From Ramlibacter lithotrophicus (GTDB lineage: Bacteria; Pseudomonadota; Gammaproteobacteria; Burkholderiales; Burkholderiaceae_C): a DNA stretch of 64,000 nt. Shown here one piece after another: positions 14,389-23,008 of the stretch. The stretch's first letter is position 1. Each line of letters starts with the position of its first letter. The DNA lies in contig NZ_VTOX01000003.1 in the NCBI RefSeq assembly GCF_012184415.1, positions 186,001 to 250,000 on the forward strand, given 5' to 3'. The notes beneath the pieces are model-generated. The model made no database searches, was not told the origin of the DNA, and saw nothing but the letters and a program-made list of their open reading frames with translations. The position numbers and the translations under genes are program-made.

Positions 14389-16217
14389 ACTCGCCGGCCG
14401 ACGTGACGCGGCTCACCCTGCCGCAGCAGCTGCGCTACTGGGCCCGGGTGCGGCGCGGAGAAGTCGCGTTGCGCCAGAAGGACTACGGCATCTGGGAGTC
14501 GGTCACCTGGGCGCAGTACGAGCAGCAGGCGCGCGATTTCGGCCTGGGGCTGGCCAAGCTCGGACTGCCGCAGGGAGGCCACTGCGCCATCATCTGCGAG
14601 AACCGCAAGGAATGGGTCTACACGCAACTCGGGTGCGGCCTGGTCGGCGCCGTGACGGTAGGCGTCTACCCGACGTCGCCGGCGCCGGAAATCGAATACC
14701 TGCTGGACGCCGCCGACGCGGTGATGGTCGTCTGCGAGGACCAGGAGCAGGTGGACAAGGTGCTGGAGGTGCGCGAGCGGCTGCCCAGGCTCACGCACGT
14801 GATCGTGGTCGACCCGCGCGGCCTGCGCCACTACGAAGTGGAGAACCTCCTTTCCTTCGAGCACGTCCAGGCGCTCGGCGCCGCCTTCGAGCAGGAGCAG
14901 CCGGACCTGGTGGAGCGTCGCCTGGCAGCGCAGACCATGGACGACATCGGTCTGATGATCTTCACCAGCGGCTCCACCGGCCGGCCCAAGGCGGCGATGC
15001 TCAGTTACGGCAATTCCGCGGCGATGGCGGCCGGCGCCGACGCGATCTACCGCTGCACCCCGGCTGACACCACGCTGTCGTACCTGCCGCTGTGCCACGT
15101 GGCCGAGCAGATCTACACCGTGGACCTGCCGCTGCGCTCGGGCGCGGTGGTGGCCTTCGCCGAGAGCCTGCGCACGGTACAGGGCGACCTGCGCGAGATC
15201 GCGCCGACCCTGTTCCTGGCCGTGCCGCGCATCTGGGAAAAACTGCACTCGTCGATCGAGATCAAGATCCGCGAGGCCGGCGGACTGCGGCGCCGCCTCT
15301 ACGAGCAGGCCATTGCCACCGTCGGCCCGTGGACGGACCTGCCGCGCGAGCGCTGGTCCGTGCGCCAGCGCCTCGTGCATGCCTTCTGGTACCTGCTGAT
15401 CCTGCGCGCGCTGAACAACTTCATCGGGCTGCGGCGCTGCCGCATCGCCGTCTCCGGCGCGGCGCCGATCGCGACCGAGATGCTGCACTTCTTCCGCGCG
15501 CTGGGGGTGCCGATCCGCGAGGGCTACGGGATGACGGAGACGGCCGGGCTCGTGACGCTCCAGCGCGGGCCGGACTCGCCGGTCGGCACGGTGGGCGCGC
15601 CCGTGCCCGGCGTCGAGGTGCGGATCGCGGAGGACGGAGAGCTGCTGGTGCGGGGCGCGTCCGTGTTCAAGGGGTATTACCGCAACGAGGCCGCCACGCG
15701 CGAGGCGATCGACGGCGACGGCTGGCTGCACACGGGCGACGTCGCGGCCGCGGTGGGCGACGAGATCCGCATCGTCGACCGCAAGAAGGACATCATGATC
15801 ACCGCCGGCGGCAAGAACATCACGCCCAGCGAGATCGAGAACGCGTTGAAGTTCAGCCCGTACATCAGGGAGGCGATCGTCATCGCCGACCGGCGGCCGT
15901 TCGTGTCGGCGCTGCTGCAGATCGACTTCGAGACCGTCAGCACCTGGGCCGAGGAGCACCAGCTCGCGTACACCAACTTCCGCAGCCTGGCGGAGCACCC
16001 GCGCGTGCGCGAACTGCTGCAGGCGGAAGTGGACCGGGTCAACGCCAGGATGCCGCAGGTGCAGCACGTGCGGCAGTTCAGCCTGCTCGCCAAGGAACTC
16101 GACCACGACGACGGGGAGGTCACCGCCACGATGAAGGTCAAGCGCAAGAGCATCTACGAGAAGTACGCGGACACCATCGAGGCACTCTACGGAAAGACTG
16201 CGAGGCAAACCGCATGA
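14385..16217 (+). CDS. AMP-forming long-chain acyl-CoA ligase (FadD15-like)
   Basis: This 610-residue enzyme of the ANL superfamily activates a carboxylic acid with ATP to give an acyl-CoA and AMP. The P-loop FTSGSTGRPK is at about 193-202, then GYGMTE near 380, the WLHTGD motif near 450, and RKKDIMITAGGKNITP (the A8 hinge) near 465. Overall it resembles the FadD15/bubblegum group, which handles long-chain or bulky acids. The GTG start at 14385 has an AGAGGTGG ribosome binding site and overlaps the LivF-like stop. In this operon it would convert the imported acid to its CoA ester, the first step for the following enzymes. Confidence 0.9.
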   Translation: MNSPADVTRLTLPQQLRYWARVRRGEVALRQKDYGIWESVTWAQYEQQARDFGLGLAKLGLPQGGHCAIICENRKEWVYTQLGCGLVGAVTVGVYPTSPAPEIEYLLDAADAVMVVCEDQEQVDKVLEVRERLPRLTHVIVVDPRGLRHYEVENLLSFEHVQALGAAFEQEQPDLVERRLAAQTMDDIGLMIFTSGSTGRPKAAMLSYGNSAAMAAGADAIYRCTPADTTLSYLPLCHVAEQIYTVDLPLRSGAVVAFAESLRTVQGDLREIAPTLFLAVPRIWEKLHSSIEIKIREAGGLRRRLYEQAIATVGPWTDLPRERWSVRQRLVHAFWYLLILRALNNFIGLRRCRIAVSGAAPIATEMLHFFRALGVPIREGYGMTETAGLVTLQRGPDSPVGTVGAPVPGVEVRIAEDGELLVRGASVFKGYYRNEAATREAIDGDGWLHTGDVAAAVGDEIRIVDRKKDIMITAGGKNITPSEIENALKFSPYIREAIVIADRRPFVSALLQIDFETVSTWAEEHQLAYTNFRSLAEHPRVRELLQAEVDRVNARMPQVQHVRQFSLLAKELDHDDGEVTATMKVKRKSIYEKYADTIEALYGKTARQTA

Positions 16218-17113
16218 CGACGATCGGTTTCGAAGGCCGCGTGGCAGTGGTCACCGGCGCTGGAGGCGGCCTTGGCCGGGCCCATGCGCTCCTGCTCGCC
16301 TCGCGCGGCGCGCGGGTGGTGGTGAACGACCTCGGCGGCAGCGTGAGAGGCGCCGGCGGCAGCCTCACCGCGGCGCAGCGGGTGGTTCAGGAGATCGAGG
16401 CCCTGGGCGGCCAGGCGATCGCCAACGGCGACGACGTGGCGACGCGGGAAGGCGCGCAGCAGCTGGTCGACGCGGCGGTGCAGGCGTTCGGCCGGGTCGA
16501 CGTCCTGATCAACAACGCCGGCATCCTGCGCGACAAGACGCTGGCGAAGATGGAGCCAGCCGACTTCGAGGCGGTGGTGCGGGTCCACCTGCTCGGCTCG
16601 GCCTGGTGCTCGCAAGCGGCCTGGCCGGTCATGGCGCAGCAGCAATACGGGCGCATCGTGATGACCACCTCGGCGGCCGGCCTGTACGGCAACTTCGGCC
16701 AGAGCAACTACGGCGCGGCCAAGCTGGGGATCGTCGGCCTGATGAACACCTTGAAGCACGAAGGCGCGAAGTTCGGCATCCGCGTCAACACCGTCGCACC
16801 GGTGGCGCTGACGCGCATGACGGAGGACCTCCCGTTCGCCCGGATGCTGTCCGAAGCGGTGCCGGAGCGGGTGGCGGCGGGCGTGGCCTTCCTGGCGTCC
16901 GAGGCGTGCCAATTCACCGGGCAGATCCTGTCTGCCGGCGCCGGGTACTTCTCTCTGGTGCAGATGATCGAAGGCCGCGGCGTGCACGCGCCGGCCGGGC
17001 AGGCGACACCCGAGTTCGTGGCAGCGCACTGGGGCGAGATCGCCGACATGTCGCAGGCAAAGCCGTACGACAGCGCCGGCGACGCGCTGGTGGCGGCGTT
17101 CGCGCCGCGGTGA
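16214..17113 (+). CDS. Short-chain dehydrogenase, MFE-2-type 3-hydroxyacyl-CoA dehydrogenase-like
   Basis: This 299-residue SDR has the NAD-binding TGAGGGLG motif at 14-21, NNAG at 100-103, and catalytic Ser153, Tyr166 and Lys170. The GRAHALLLASRGARVVVNDLGGS beginning is characteristic of the dehydrogenase unit of peroxisomal multifunctional enzyme type 2 and its bacterial homologues, which oxidise (3R)-hydroxyacyl-CoAs. I infer that it oxidises a hydroxyacyl-CoA in this pathway. No enoyl-CoA hydratase gene is present in the cluster, so the hydratase must come from elsewhere or the route differs. It overlaps the ligase gene by four bases. Confidence 0.85.
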   Translation: MTTIGFEGRVAVVTGAGGGLGRAHALLLASRGARVVVNDLGGSVRGAGGSLTAAQRVVQEIEALGGQAIANGDDVATREGAQQLVDAAVQAFGRVDVLINNAGILRDKTLAKMEPADFEAVVRVHLLGSAWCSQAAWPVMAQQQYGRIVMTTSAAGLYGNFGQSNYGAAKLGIVGLMNTLKHEGAKFGIRVNTVAPVALTRMTEDLPFARMLSEAVPERVAAGVAFLASEACQFTGQILSAGAGYFSLVQMIEGRGVHAPAGQATPEFVAAHWGEIADMSQAKPYDSAGDALVAAFAPR

Positions 17114-17123
17114 GGCCGCGGCG

Positions 17124-18287
17124 ATGAAACCGCTCTATCCCGATCCGGCGTACGCGGCCAGCGCCGAACACCGCGAGTTCCGCGATACGGTGCGGCGGTT
17201 CATCGCCGAGGAGATCACGCCGCACCACGCCCAGTGGGAGCACGACGGCCAGGTGCCGCGCGCGCTGTGGCGCCGGGCCGGCGAACTGGGCCTGCTGTGC
17301 CTGACCATGCCCGAGGAGTTCGGCGGCGCCGGCGCCGACTTCAGCTACAGCGCGATCGTGACCGCGGAGATGGCCCGCGCCGGCGCGACCGGCCCGCTGT
17401 TCTACCTGCATTCGGACATCGTCGCGCCTTACCTGCTGCACCACGGGACCGGGGAGCAGAAGCGCGAATGGCTGCCCGCCATGGCGCGCGGCGAAGTCAT
17501 CACGGCCATCGGCATGACCGAGCCAGGCGCCGGCAGCGACCTGGCCGCGATCCGCACCCAGGCCCGGCGCGACGGCGGCGCATGGCGCATCGACGGCCAG
17601 AAGATCTTCATCTCCAATGGCCAGATCGCGGACCTGGTGCTGCTCGCCGCCAAGACGGATCCCGAACGCGGCGCGCACGGGGTCAGCCTGTTGCTGGTGA
17701 CCGCCGACCGGCCCGGCTTCGCCCGCGGCCGCCGGCTCGAAAAACTGGGCATGCATGCGCAGGACACGTCCGAGCTGTTCTTCAGCGACGTGCGCGTGCC
17801 CGCCGGGAACCTGCTGGGCGCCGAAGGGCAGGGATTCCGGATCATGATGAACGAGCTGCCGCAGGAGCGGCTGCTGGTGGCCATCACCGCCGTCGGCGCC
17901 ATGGAGGCGGCCGTCGAGTGGACGCGGCAGTACGTGCTCGAGCGCTCGGCGTTCGGCGCCCCGCTCTCGGCGAAGCAGGCGGTGCGGCACCGGCTGGCCG
18001 AGGCGCACGCCAACGTGCAGGCCGCCCGCGCCTTCCTGGACAGCTGCATGGCCCGCCACCTGGAGGGCCGTCTCGACACGGCGACCGCATCGGCGGCGAA
18101 GTTCTGGTGCACCGAGATGCAGTTCGGCGTGATCGACAACTGCCTCCAGCTGTTCGGCGGCTACGGCTACATGCGCGAGTACCCGATCGCCCGCGCCTGG
18201 GCCGACGCGCGGGTGCAGCGCATCTACGGCGGCACGACGGAGATCATGAAGGAGATCGTGGCGCGGGCGCTGTTCCAGGAGCGGTGA
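17124..18287 (+). CDS. Acyl-CoA dehydrogenase
   Basis: This 387-residue flavoprotein has the acyl-CoA dehydrogenase fold: an N-terminal helical domain, a middle beta domain with AIGMTEPGAGSDLAAI at about 128-143, and a C-terminal helical domain with FGGYGYMREYPIAR near 343-356. The position that carries the catalytic Glu in medium-chain enzymes (IYEGT) is Gly here (RIYGGTTEI). That is also the case in long-chain and isovaleryl-CoA dehydrogenases, where the base lies on another helix. This points to a long or branched substrate, though the substrate itself is not known. It is the last gene before the tetR operon, 11 bases after the SDR gene. Confidence 0.9.
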   Translation: MKPLYPDPAYAASAEHREFRDTVRRFIAEEITPHHAQWEHDGQVPRALWRRAGELGLLCLTMPEEFGGAGADFSYSAIVTAEMARAGATGPLFYLHSDIVAPYLLHHGTGEQKREWLPAMARGEVITAIGMTEPGAGSDLAAIRTQARRDGGAWRIDGQKIFISNGQIADLVLLAAKTDPERGAHGVSLLLVTADRPGFARGRRLEKLGMHAQDTSELFFSDVRVPAGNLLGAEGQGFRIMMNELPQERLLVAITAVGAMEAAVEWTRQYVLERSAFGAPLSAKQAVRHRLAEAHANVQAARAFLDSCMARHLEGRLDTATASAAKFWCTEMQFGVIDNCLQLFGGYGYMREYPIARAWADARVQRIYGGTTEIMKEIVARALFQER

Positions 18288-18357
18288 AACAGGGACATCG
18301 GCACGCAGAGACGCGCAACCGGACACCCGTACGGAGGTCCGCTTCCGCCGCAGCAAG

Positions 18358-18371
18358 CAAACGACTGTTTG
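18358..18371. promoter_or_regulatory. Palindromic operator, copy 2 (CAAACGACTGTTTG), with adjacent -10
   Basis: The CAAAC-N4-GTTTG palindrome differs from the copy at 9498-9511 by one spacer base. A TATACT hexamer at 18373-18378 follows immediately and is a good -10 element for the tetR gene, so a bound repressor would block RNA polymerase. This arrangement is the usual one for an autoregulated TetR-family gene. No convincing -35 element is visible. Confidence 0.75.
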
Positions 18372-18399
18372 GTATACTGCGCCCAGGAAGCACCAGCCC

Positions 18400-18987
18400 A
18401 TGAGCACCGTCCGCAACCCCCACGCCGACAGCCGGCTCCCCAAGGTCCTGGACGAGGCCGCCCGGCTCTTTCGCACGCGAGGATTCGAGGGCACCTCGGT
18501 GCGCGAGATCGCCAAGGCCGTCGGCATGCTGCCGGGCTCGCTCTACTGCCATTTCGAGACCAAGGAGGCGCTGCTGGTCGCCGTCTACGTCAAGGGAGTG
18601 CAGCAGATCATCGAGGCCGTGCAGTCGGCGGCGGCTGGCGCCCTGGACCCCTGGGAACGGCTCGAGGCGGCCTGCGTCGCGCACCTGGAGGCGATCCTGC
18701 ACGACGACGACTATGCGCAGGTGGTGGTGAGGGTGCGGCCGGCCGACGTGCCGGTGGCGCATGAGAGCCTGATCGAGCTGCGCAACACCTACGAAGACCT
18801 GTTCGCCGGACTGATCAGGGACCTGCCGCTCGCGCGCGGCACCGACCGGCGCGTCCTGCGGCTGATGCTGATGGGCGCCATGAACTGGTCGCAGACCTGG
18901 TATCGCCCCGGCGGCCGTTTCAACCCACGCGCGATCGCGCGCAAGTTCATCGCCCTGCTGCGCCAGGGCCAGGAGGTGGCGGCATGA
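18400..18987 (+). CDS. TetR-family transcriptional regulator
   Basis: This 195-residue regulator has an N-terminal helix-turn-helix (residues 13-59) with the classic pattern ARLFRTRGFEGTSVREIAKAVGMLPGSLYCHFETKEALL. The C-terminal domain presumably binds an effector, probably an acyl-CoA or acid by analogy with PsrA, LiuR and similar regulators. It is preceded by its own likely operator at 18358 and followed by the mutase genes. The same palindrome occurs before the Liv-type operon 8.9 kb upstream. I infer that it represses both operons, and perhaps the divergent thiolase, until a pathway intermediate appears. Confidence 0.88.
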   Translation: MSTVRNPHADSRLPKVLDEAARLFRTRGFEGTSVREIAKAVGMLPGSLYCHFETKEALLVAVYVKGVQQIIEAVQSAAAGALDPWERLEAACVAHLEAILHDDDYAQVVVRVRPADVPVAHESLIELRNTYEDLFAGLIRDLPLARGTDRRVLRLMLMGAMNWSQTWYRPGGRFNPRAIARKFIALLRQGQEVAA

Positions 18988-19030
18988 CGCCCGCGCCACC
19001 GCAACGCAACAGGCTTCAGGAGGTCCCCGC

Positions 19031-19453
19031 GTGAACGACAAGTTGATTCCCAAGGTGCTGGTCACCAAGCTCGGCTTCGACGGTCACGACCGCGGCAGCC
19101 GCGTCGTGGCCGCCGGCCTGCGCGACGCCGGCATGGAGGTCATCTACACGCCGCCGTGGCAGGAGATTGCCACCGTCGTCAAGCTGGCGATGGAGGAGGA
19201 CGTGGACGTGATCGGCATCTCGTCCCTGGCCACCGACCACCTGATCGTGCCGAAGCTCATGGCGGCGCTGCGCGAAGCGGGGCTCGGGGACGTCGCCGTG
19301 GTGGTTGGCGGCATCGTTCCCGACGACGAGGAGCAGTCCCTGCTCGACGCCGGCGTCGCCCGCGTCTTCCATCCGGGCAGCGCGATGGCCGACATCGCCG
19401 CCTTCGTCCGCGTCCTCGCCGCCGACGTGCGCGCACGGCGCGTCGCCGCCTGA
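19031..19453 (+). CDS. Acyl-CoA mutase, cobalamin-binding small subunit
   Basis: This 140-residue protein is a stand-alone B12-binding domain of the methylmalonyl-CoA mutase type. It has DGHDRG at 17-22, with His19 as the expected lower axial cobalt ligand, then SSLATDH (the S-x-L motif) and [10 protein letters not shown] (the GG motif). It should pair with the large subunit encoded immediately downstream, as in the split HcmAB, IcmAB and archaeal mutases. The start is GTG, with a good CAGGAGG site upstream. It lies 43 bases after the tetR gene and 26 before the large subunit gene. Confidence 0.9.
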   Translation: MNDKLIPKVLVTKLGFDGHDRGSRVVAAGLRDAGMEVIYTPPWQEIATVVKLAMEEDVDVIGISSLATDHLIVPKLMAALREAGLGDVAVVVGGIVPDDEEQSLLDAGVARVFHPGSAMADIAAFVRVLAADVRARRVAA

Positions 19454-19479
19454 AACCCTCCCGCCGCAGGAGCCATCCG

Positions 19480-21159
19480 ATGAACAAGCCGATCGCTGGC
19501 GACCTGCTCGCCGCACCCGACGCGCATGCCGCCTGGCAGCAGGAGTACGCCGCCACCATGGTTGCCGACAAGGAAGTCGCCAACCGGTCGGGCATCCCGA
19601 TCCGGCCGCTGTACACCGAGCGTGACTGGAACGCCGGCGAGCGCGCACAGGCGCTGGGCCTGCCCGGCCAGCCGCCGTACACCCGCGGCATCTACGCGAC
19701 GATGCACCGCGGCCGCACCTGGTCCCAGCGCCAGCTGATCGGCCACGGGACGCCGGCCGAATACAACGAGCGGCTGCGCGAGGTGCTGGCGCAAGGGGCC
19801 ACGGCCATCTCGCTGATCCCCTGCAACTCGGTGTTTCGCGGCTACGACATGGACGAGTCGCACATCGAGCTGCTCGGCACCTGCGGCACCGTGATCAACA
19901 CCTCGGAACACATGGACACGGCGCTGGCAGGCGTCGACCTGGCGCGCACCTCCTGCGCCCAGAACGATCCTTCGCCTTTCACGCTGCTCGCCTTCATGCT
20001 GGCGACGGCGAAGCGGCGCGGCGTCGACTGGCGCCAGGTCAGCGGCACGTCCAACCAGAGCGACTACCTCAGCCACTACGTCGCCAACCACATGTTCTTC
20101 CGCATCGCGCTGCCCGGCGCGCGGCGGATCCTGGCCGACCACATCGCGTTCTGCAACCAGCACGTGCCGCGCTGGAACCCGATGTCGGTGGTGGGCCAGC
20201 ACATGCAGCAGGCGGGCGCCACGCCGGCCGAGGCCGTCGCCTTCACCTTGAGCACCGCGATCCAGAACGCGCGCGACTGCATCGCGCGCGGGATGGACCC
20301 GGACGACTTCCTGCCGCGTTTCACCTTCTTCTTCGACATCTCGATCAGCCTGTTCGAGGAAGTCGCCAAGTTCCGCGCCGCCCGCCGCATCTGGACCCGC
20401 ATCACGCGCGACCTGCTCGGCGCGAAGGACCCGCGGTCGTGGCGCTTCAAGTTTCACGGCCAGACCTCCGGCGTGGACCTGACGCGCCAGCAGCCGCTCA
20501 ACAACATCGCCCGCGTCACCGTCCAGGCCATCGCCGGCATCCTTGGGGGGCTGCAGTCGCTGCACACCGACGCCTGGGACGAGGCGTTGTCGGTGCCCAG
20601 CGCCGACGGCGCCCGCATCGCCGTCGCCACGCAGAACATCCTGCGCGAGGAAGCGCGCCTCACCGACGTGATCGATCCCCTGGGCGGCAGTTTCTACGTC
20701 GAGAAGCTCACCGACGACATGCAGGCCGAAATCGAGCGGGTGATGAAGATCGTGGAAGACGCCGGCGGCATGTACCAGGCCGTGGAGTCCGGCCTGGTGC
20801 AACGCATGATCGGCGAATCGGCGCGTCGCTTCCAGCAGCGCATCGACGACGGCGAGCAGATCGTGGTCGGCGTGAACGCCTACCAGGTCGAGGAGGACAG
20901 CAGCGCCCGCCCGATCAATCCGCGGCCCGACCGCACCGCCATGGAAGCGCACCTGGCGGCGTTCAAGGAGTTCAAGGCCAGGCGCTCGCAGGACGGCGTC
21001 CAGCGAGCGCTGGATGCGCTCGCCCGCTCCGCCGGCGACAGCCGCGACAACGTCTTCGGCCGCGTCGTCGAGGCCGCCGAGGCCGGCTGCACGCACGGCG
21101 AGATCTGCGGGACGCTGCGGCGCGAACTCGGCTTCGGCCACGTGCAGGCGATCGTGTGA
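19480..21159 (+). CDS. B12-dependent acyl-CoA mutase, catalytic large subunit (substrate unknown)
   Basis: This 559-residue protein is a TIM-barrel subunit of the methylmalonyl-CoA mutase family, with the B12 domain on the separate upstream protein. Conserved parts include RTWSQRQ near 79-85, [10 protein letters not shown] (His241, equivalent to His244 of the Propionibacterium enzyme), [16 protein letters not shown] and [12 protein letters not shown]. By my alignment the Tyr89 position is His76, the Arg207 position is Asn203, and Tyr243 is Gln240. Tyr89 and Arg207 contact methylmalonyl-CoA, so this is unlikely to be that enzyme. The pair also differs from isobutyryl-CoA (Phe/Gln) and 2-hydroxyisobutyryl-CoA (Ile/Gln) mutases. 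The usual FDLPT strand is IPCN. The actual substrate is unknown. Confidence 0.85.
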   Translation: MNKPIAGDLLAAPDAHAAWQQEYAATMVADKEVANRSGIPIRPLYTERDWNAGERAQALGLPGQPPYTRGIYATMHRGRTWSQRQLIGHGTPAEYNERLREVLAQGATAISLIPCNSVFRGYDMDESHIELLGTCGTVINTSEHMDTALAGVDLARTSCAQNDPSPFTLLAFMLATAKRRGVDWRQVSGTSNQSDYLSHYVANHMFFRIALPGARRILADHIAFCNQHVPRWNPMSVVGQHMQQAGATPAEAVAFTLSTAIQNARDCIARGMDPDDFLPRFTFFFDISISLFEEVAKFRAARRIWTRITRDLLGAKDPRSWRFKFHGQTSGVDLTRQQPLNNIARVTVQAIAGILGGLQSLHTDAWDEALSVPSADGARIAVATQNILREEARLTDVIDPLGGSFYVEKLTDDMQAEIERVMKIVEDAGGMYQAVESGLVQRMIGESARRFQQRIDDGEQIVVGVNAYQVEEDSSARPINPRPDRTAMEAHLAAFKEFKARRSQDGVQRALDALARSAGDSRDNVFGRVVEAAEAGCTHGEICGTLRRELGFGHVQAIV

Positions 21160-22382
21160 AGCGCGACCCGCAGGTGCACGAAGCGCCGGCCTGGCTGCAG
21201 GCCGTGCTCGCCGGCCAGCGCGGGGCCATCGCGCGCGTCCTGAGCCAGGTCGAGCGCGGCGACCGCGACACGGCTTCATTGTCGGCCACGCTGGCGCCAC
21301 ACCTGGGACGTGCGCACGTGCTCGGCATTACCGGCGCGCCTGGCGCCGGCAAGTCGACGCTGGTGCATGCCTTGCTGGGCGAGTTGCTGGCGCGCGGCAA
21401 GACGCTCGCCGTCATCGCCGTCGATCCCTCCAGCCCGATCTCCGGCGGCGCGGTGCTCGGCGACCGCGTGCGCATGGGCGAGCACGGTGCGCACCCCGAC
21501 GTGTTCATCCGCTCCGTGGCTTCGCGAGGCCACCTCGGCGGGCTGTCGCAGGCGACCGCGGCGATGATCGACGTGCTCGACGCCGCCGGTTTCGACATGG
21601 TGATCGTCGAGACCGTGGGCGCCGGGCAGTCGGAGGTCGAGATCATGCGCGTGGCCGACACCCGGCTGGTGGCCTGTCCGCCCGGCCTCGGCGACGACGT
21701 GCAGGCGCTCAAGGCCGGCATCCTCGAGATCGCCGACCTGCTGGTGGTGACCAAGTCCGACCTGCCGGGCGCCGAGCCGGCCGCGCGCCACCTCAAGGAC
21801 ATGTTGCACCTGCGAGCGGCCGCCGAGGGCTGGAAAGTGCCCGTGCTGAGGGTCAGTTCCACCGCCGGCACCGGCATCGCCGAACTGGCCGACGGCATCG
21901 AGGCTCACATCGCCGTTGCCGGGCGGGGCCGACGGCTGCAGCACCAGGCGCACCCGACCGCGCACCGCGCGCACGAGGCGCCGGCGGACCGCGTGCGCCG
22001 GCTCGCCGCGCTGGACCCCTTCGTGCGCTCGCTGGGCATCTCCTGCGTGGAGGCCGGACCGGGCATGGCGGCGGTGGAGATCACGCTGGGTGCGCAGCAC
22101 CTGAACTTCAACGGCACGTGCCACGGCGGCGTGACCTTCGCCCTGGCCGACACGGCGTTCGGGCTGGCCTCCAACTCGCACGGCAAGGTGGCCGCCGGCA
22201 TCGACGCGCACATCACCTACCAGGTGGCGGCGAACGAGGGCGACACCCTGCTGGCGCGCGCGACCGAGGTATCGCGATCGAAGAAGCTGGCCGTCTACCG
22301 GGTCGACGTCACCCGTCGCGACGGGGCGATGGTCTCCAGCTTCACCGGCACGGTGTACGTGACGCAGCGGGCGACACCCTGA
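21156..22382 (+). CDS. MeaB-like G-protein chaperone fused to a PaaI-type hotdog thioesterase domain
   Basis: This single 408-residue frame joins two proteins. Residues 1-255 are a MeaB/ArgK G domain: Walker [10 protein letters not shown] at 60-68, [15 protein letters not shown] at 89-103, [10 protein letters not shown] at 151-160 and TKSD at 199-202. MeaB loads and protects B12 in acyl-CoA mutases using GTP. After a His/Ala-rich linker (256-284) comes a hotdog domain (285-405) with [15 protein letters not shown] at 322-336, the PaaI thioesterase signature. The usual MeaB C-terminal dimerisation arm is missing or replaced. The gene starts at GTG, overlapping the mutase stop by four bases. No frameshift is visible at the join. 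Confidence 0.85.
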   Translation: MKRDPQVHEAPAWLQAVLAGQRGAIARVLSQVERGDRDTASLSATLAPHLGRAHVLGITGAPGAGKSTLVHALLGELLARGKTLAVIAVDPSSPISGGAVLGDRVRMGEHGAHPDVFIRSVASRGHLGGLSQATAAMIDVLDAAGFDMVIVETVGAGQSEVEIMRVADTRLVACPPGLGDDVQALKAGILEIADLLVVTKSDLPGAEPAARHLKDMLHLRAAAEGWKVPVLRVSSTAGTGIAELADGIEAHIAVAGRGRRLQHQAHPTAHRAHEAPADRVRRLAALDPFVRSLGISCVEAGPGMAAVEITLGAQHLNFNGTCHGGVTFALADTAFGLASNSHGKVAAGIDAHITYQVAANEGDTLLARATEVSRSKKLAVYRVDVTRRDGAMVSSFTGTVYVTQRATP

Positions 22383-22389
22383 CCGCGGG

Positions 22390-22881
22390 TCAGGAAACGA
22401 TGTACGCGGCCGACCCTGTCGAGAGCAGGCGCGACTCGGCGTCGCGGAATTCCATCCGCACCGTGGCCACCCGCGACCCCAGGCGCAGCACTTCCGCCGC
22501 CAGCTCGAAATGGCTGCTGATCGCCGGGCGCAGGTAGTCGATCCGCAGGTCGATCGTCCCCAGCTTGGCGAAGCGGTGCAGCCGCTGCAGCGGCGTTTCG
22601 TCCATGTGCCGGGCGCCGATGGCCGCCATGACGGCGAGCCCCGCCATCGCGTCGAGGCTGGCGCTGATGACGCCGCCATGCAGCCGCTGGTAGGCGAAGT
22701 GGCCCACCAGGTCCGGCTTCATGTCGATGCGGGCGGCGACGCCTTCGGGCCGCAGGCTGGTGATCTTCAGCCCCAGCACGCGGTTGAACACGATCCGTTC
22801 CTCGAAGATCTCCGTCAGGCCGGTGACGAATTCGGGCTCGAATTCGATCGGCCCGTCCGTGGCCGTCTTGGTCTTGGTCAT
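22390..22881 (-). CDS. Hotdog-fold thioesterase (YiiD/PaaI-like)
   Basis: This 163-residue protein has a hotdog domain with a LHGGVISASLDAMAGLAVMAAIG helix region (about 66-88), where the HGG and the following Asp are typical of acyl-CoA thioesterases. The preceding VFNRVLGLKITSLRPEG segment also fits. The start at MTKTKTATDG is uncertain, because the GGAGG upstream lies only one base from the ATG. It is convergent with the fused MeaB-thioesterase gene, with seven bases between them, and divergent from the aldehyde dehydrogenase gene. The substrate is unknown. Confidence 0.78.
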   Translation of the reverse strand: MTKTKTATDGPIEFEPEFVTGLTEIFEERIVFNRVLGLKITSLRPEGVAARIDMKPDLVGHFAYQRLHGGVISASLDAMAGLAVMAAIGARHMDETPLQRLHRFAKLGTIDLRIDYLRPAISSHFELAAEVLRLGSRVATVRMEFRDAESRLLSTGSAAYIVS

Positions 22882-23008
22882 GCCTCCATTGTCGTGCAGG
22901 CCCGGACCGGGCCATGGTTTCCGCCGCCGCCGCCGGGCAGGTCCGCGGGATGGCCCAGAATAGCGGGTTCGCTCCCGACTCTGTGTCCAACTCGCGAGGA
23001 TTTTCCGC

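Noticed and set aside
19031-21159. Calling the mutase methylmalonyl-CoA mutase (mcmA/scpA).
   Set aside because: The Tyr and Arg that bind the carboxyl of methylmalonyl-CoA are replaced by His and Asn in my alignment, and no propionyl-CoA carboxylase or epimerase gene is near.
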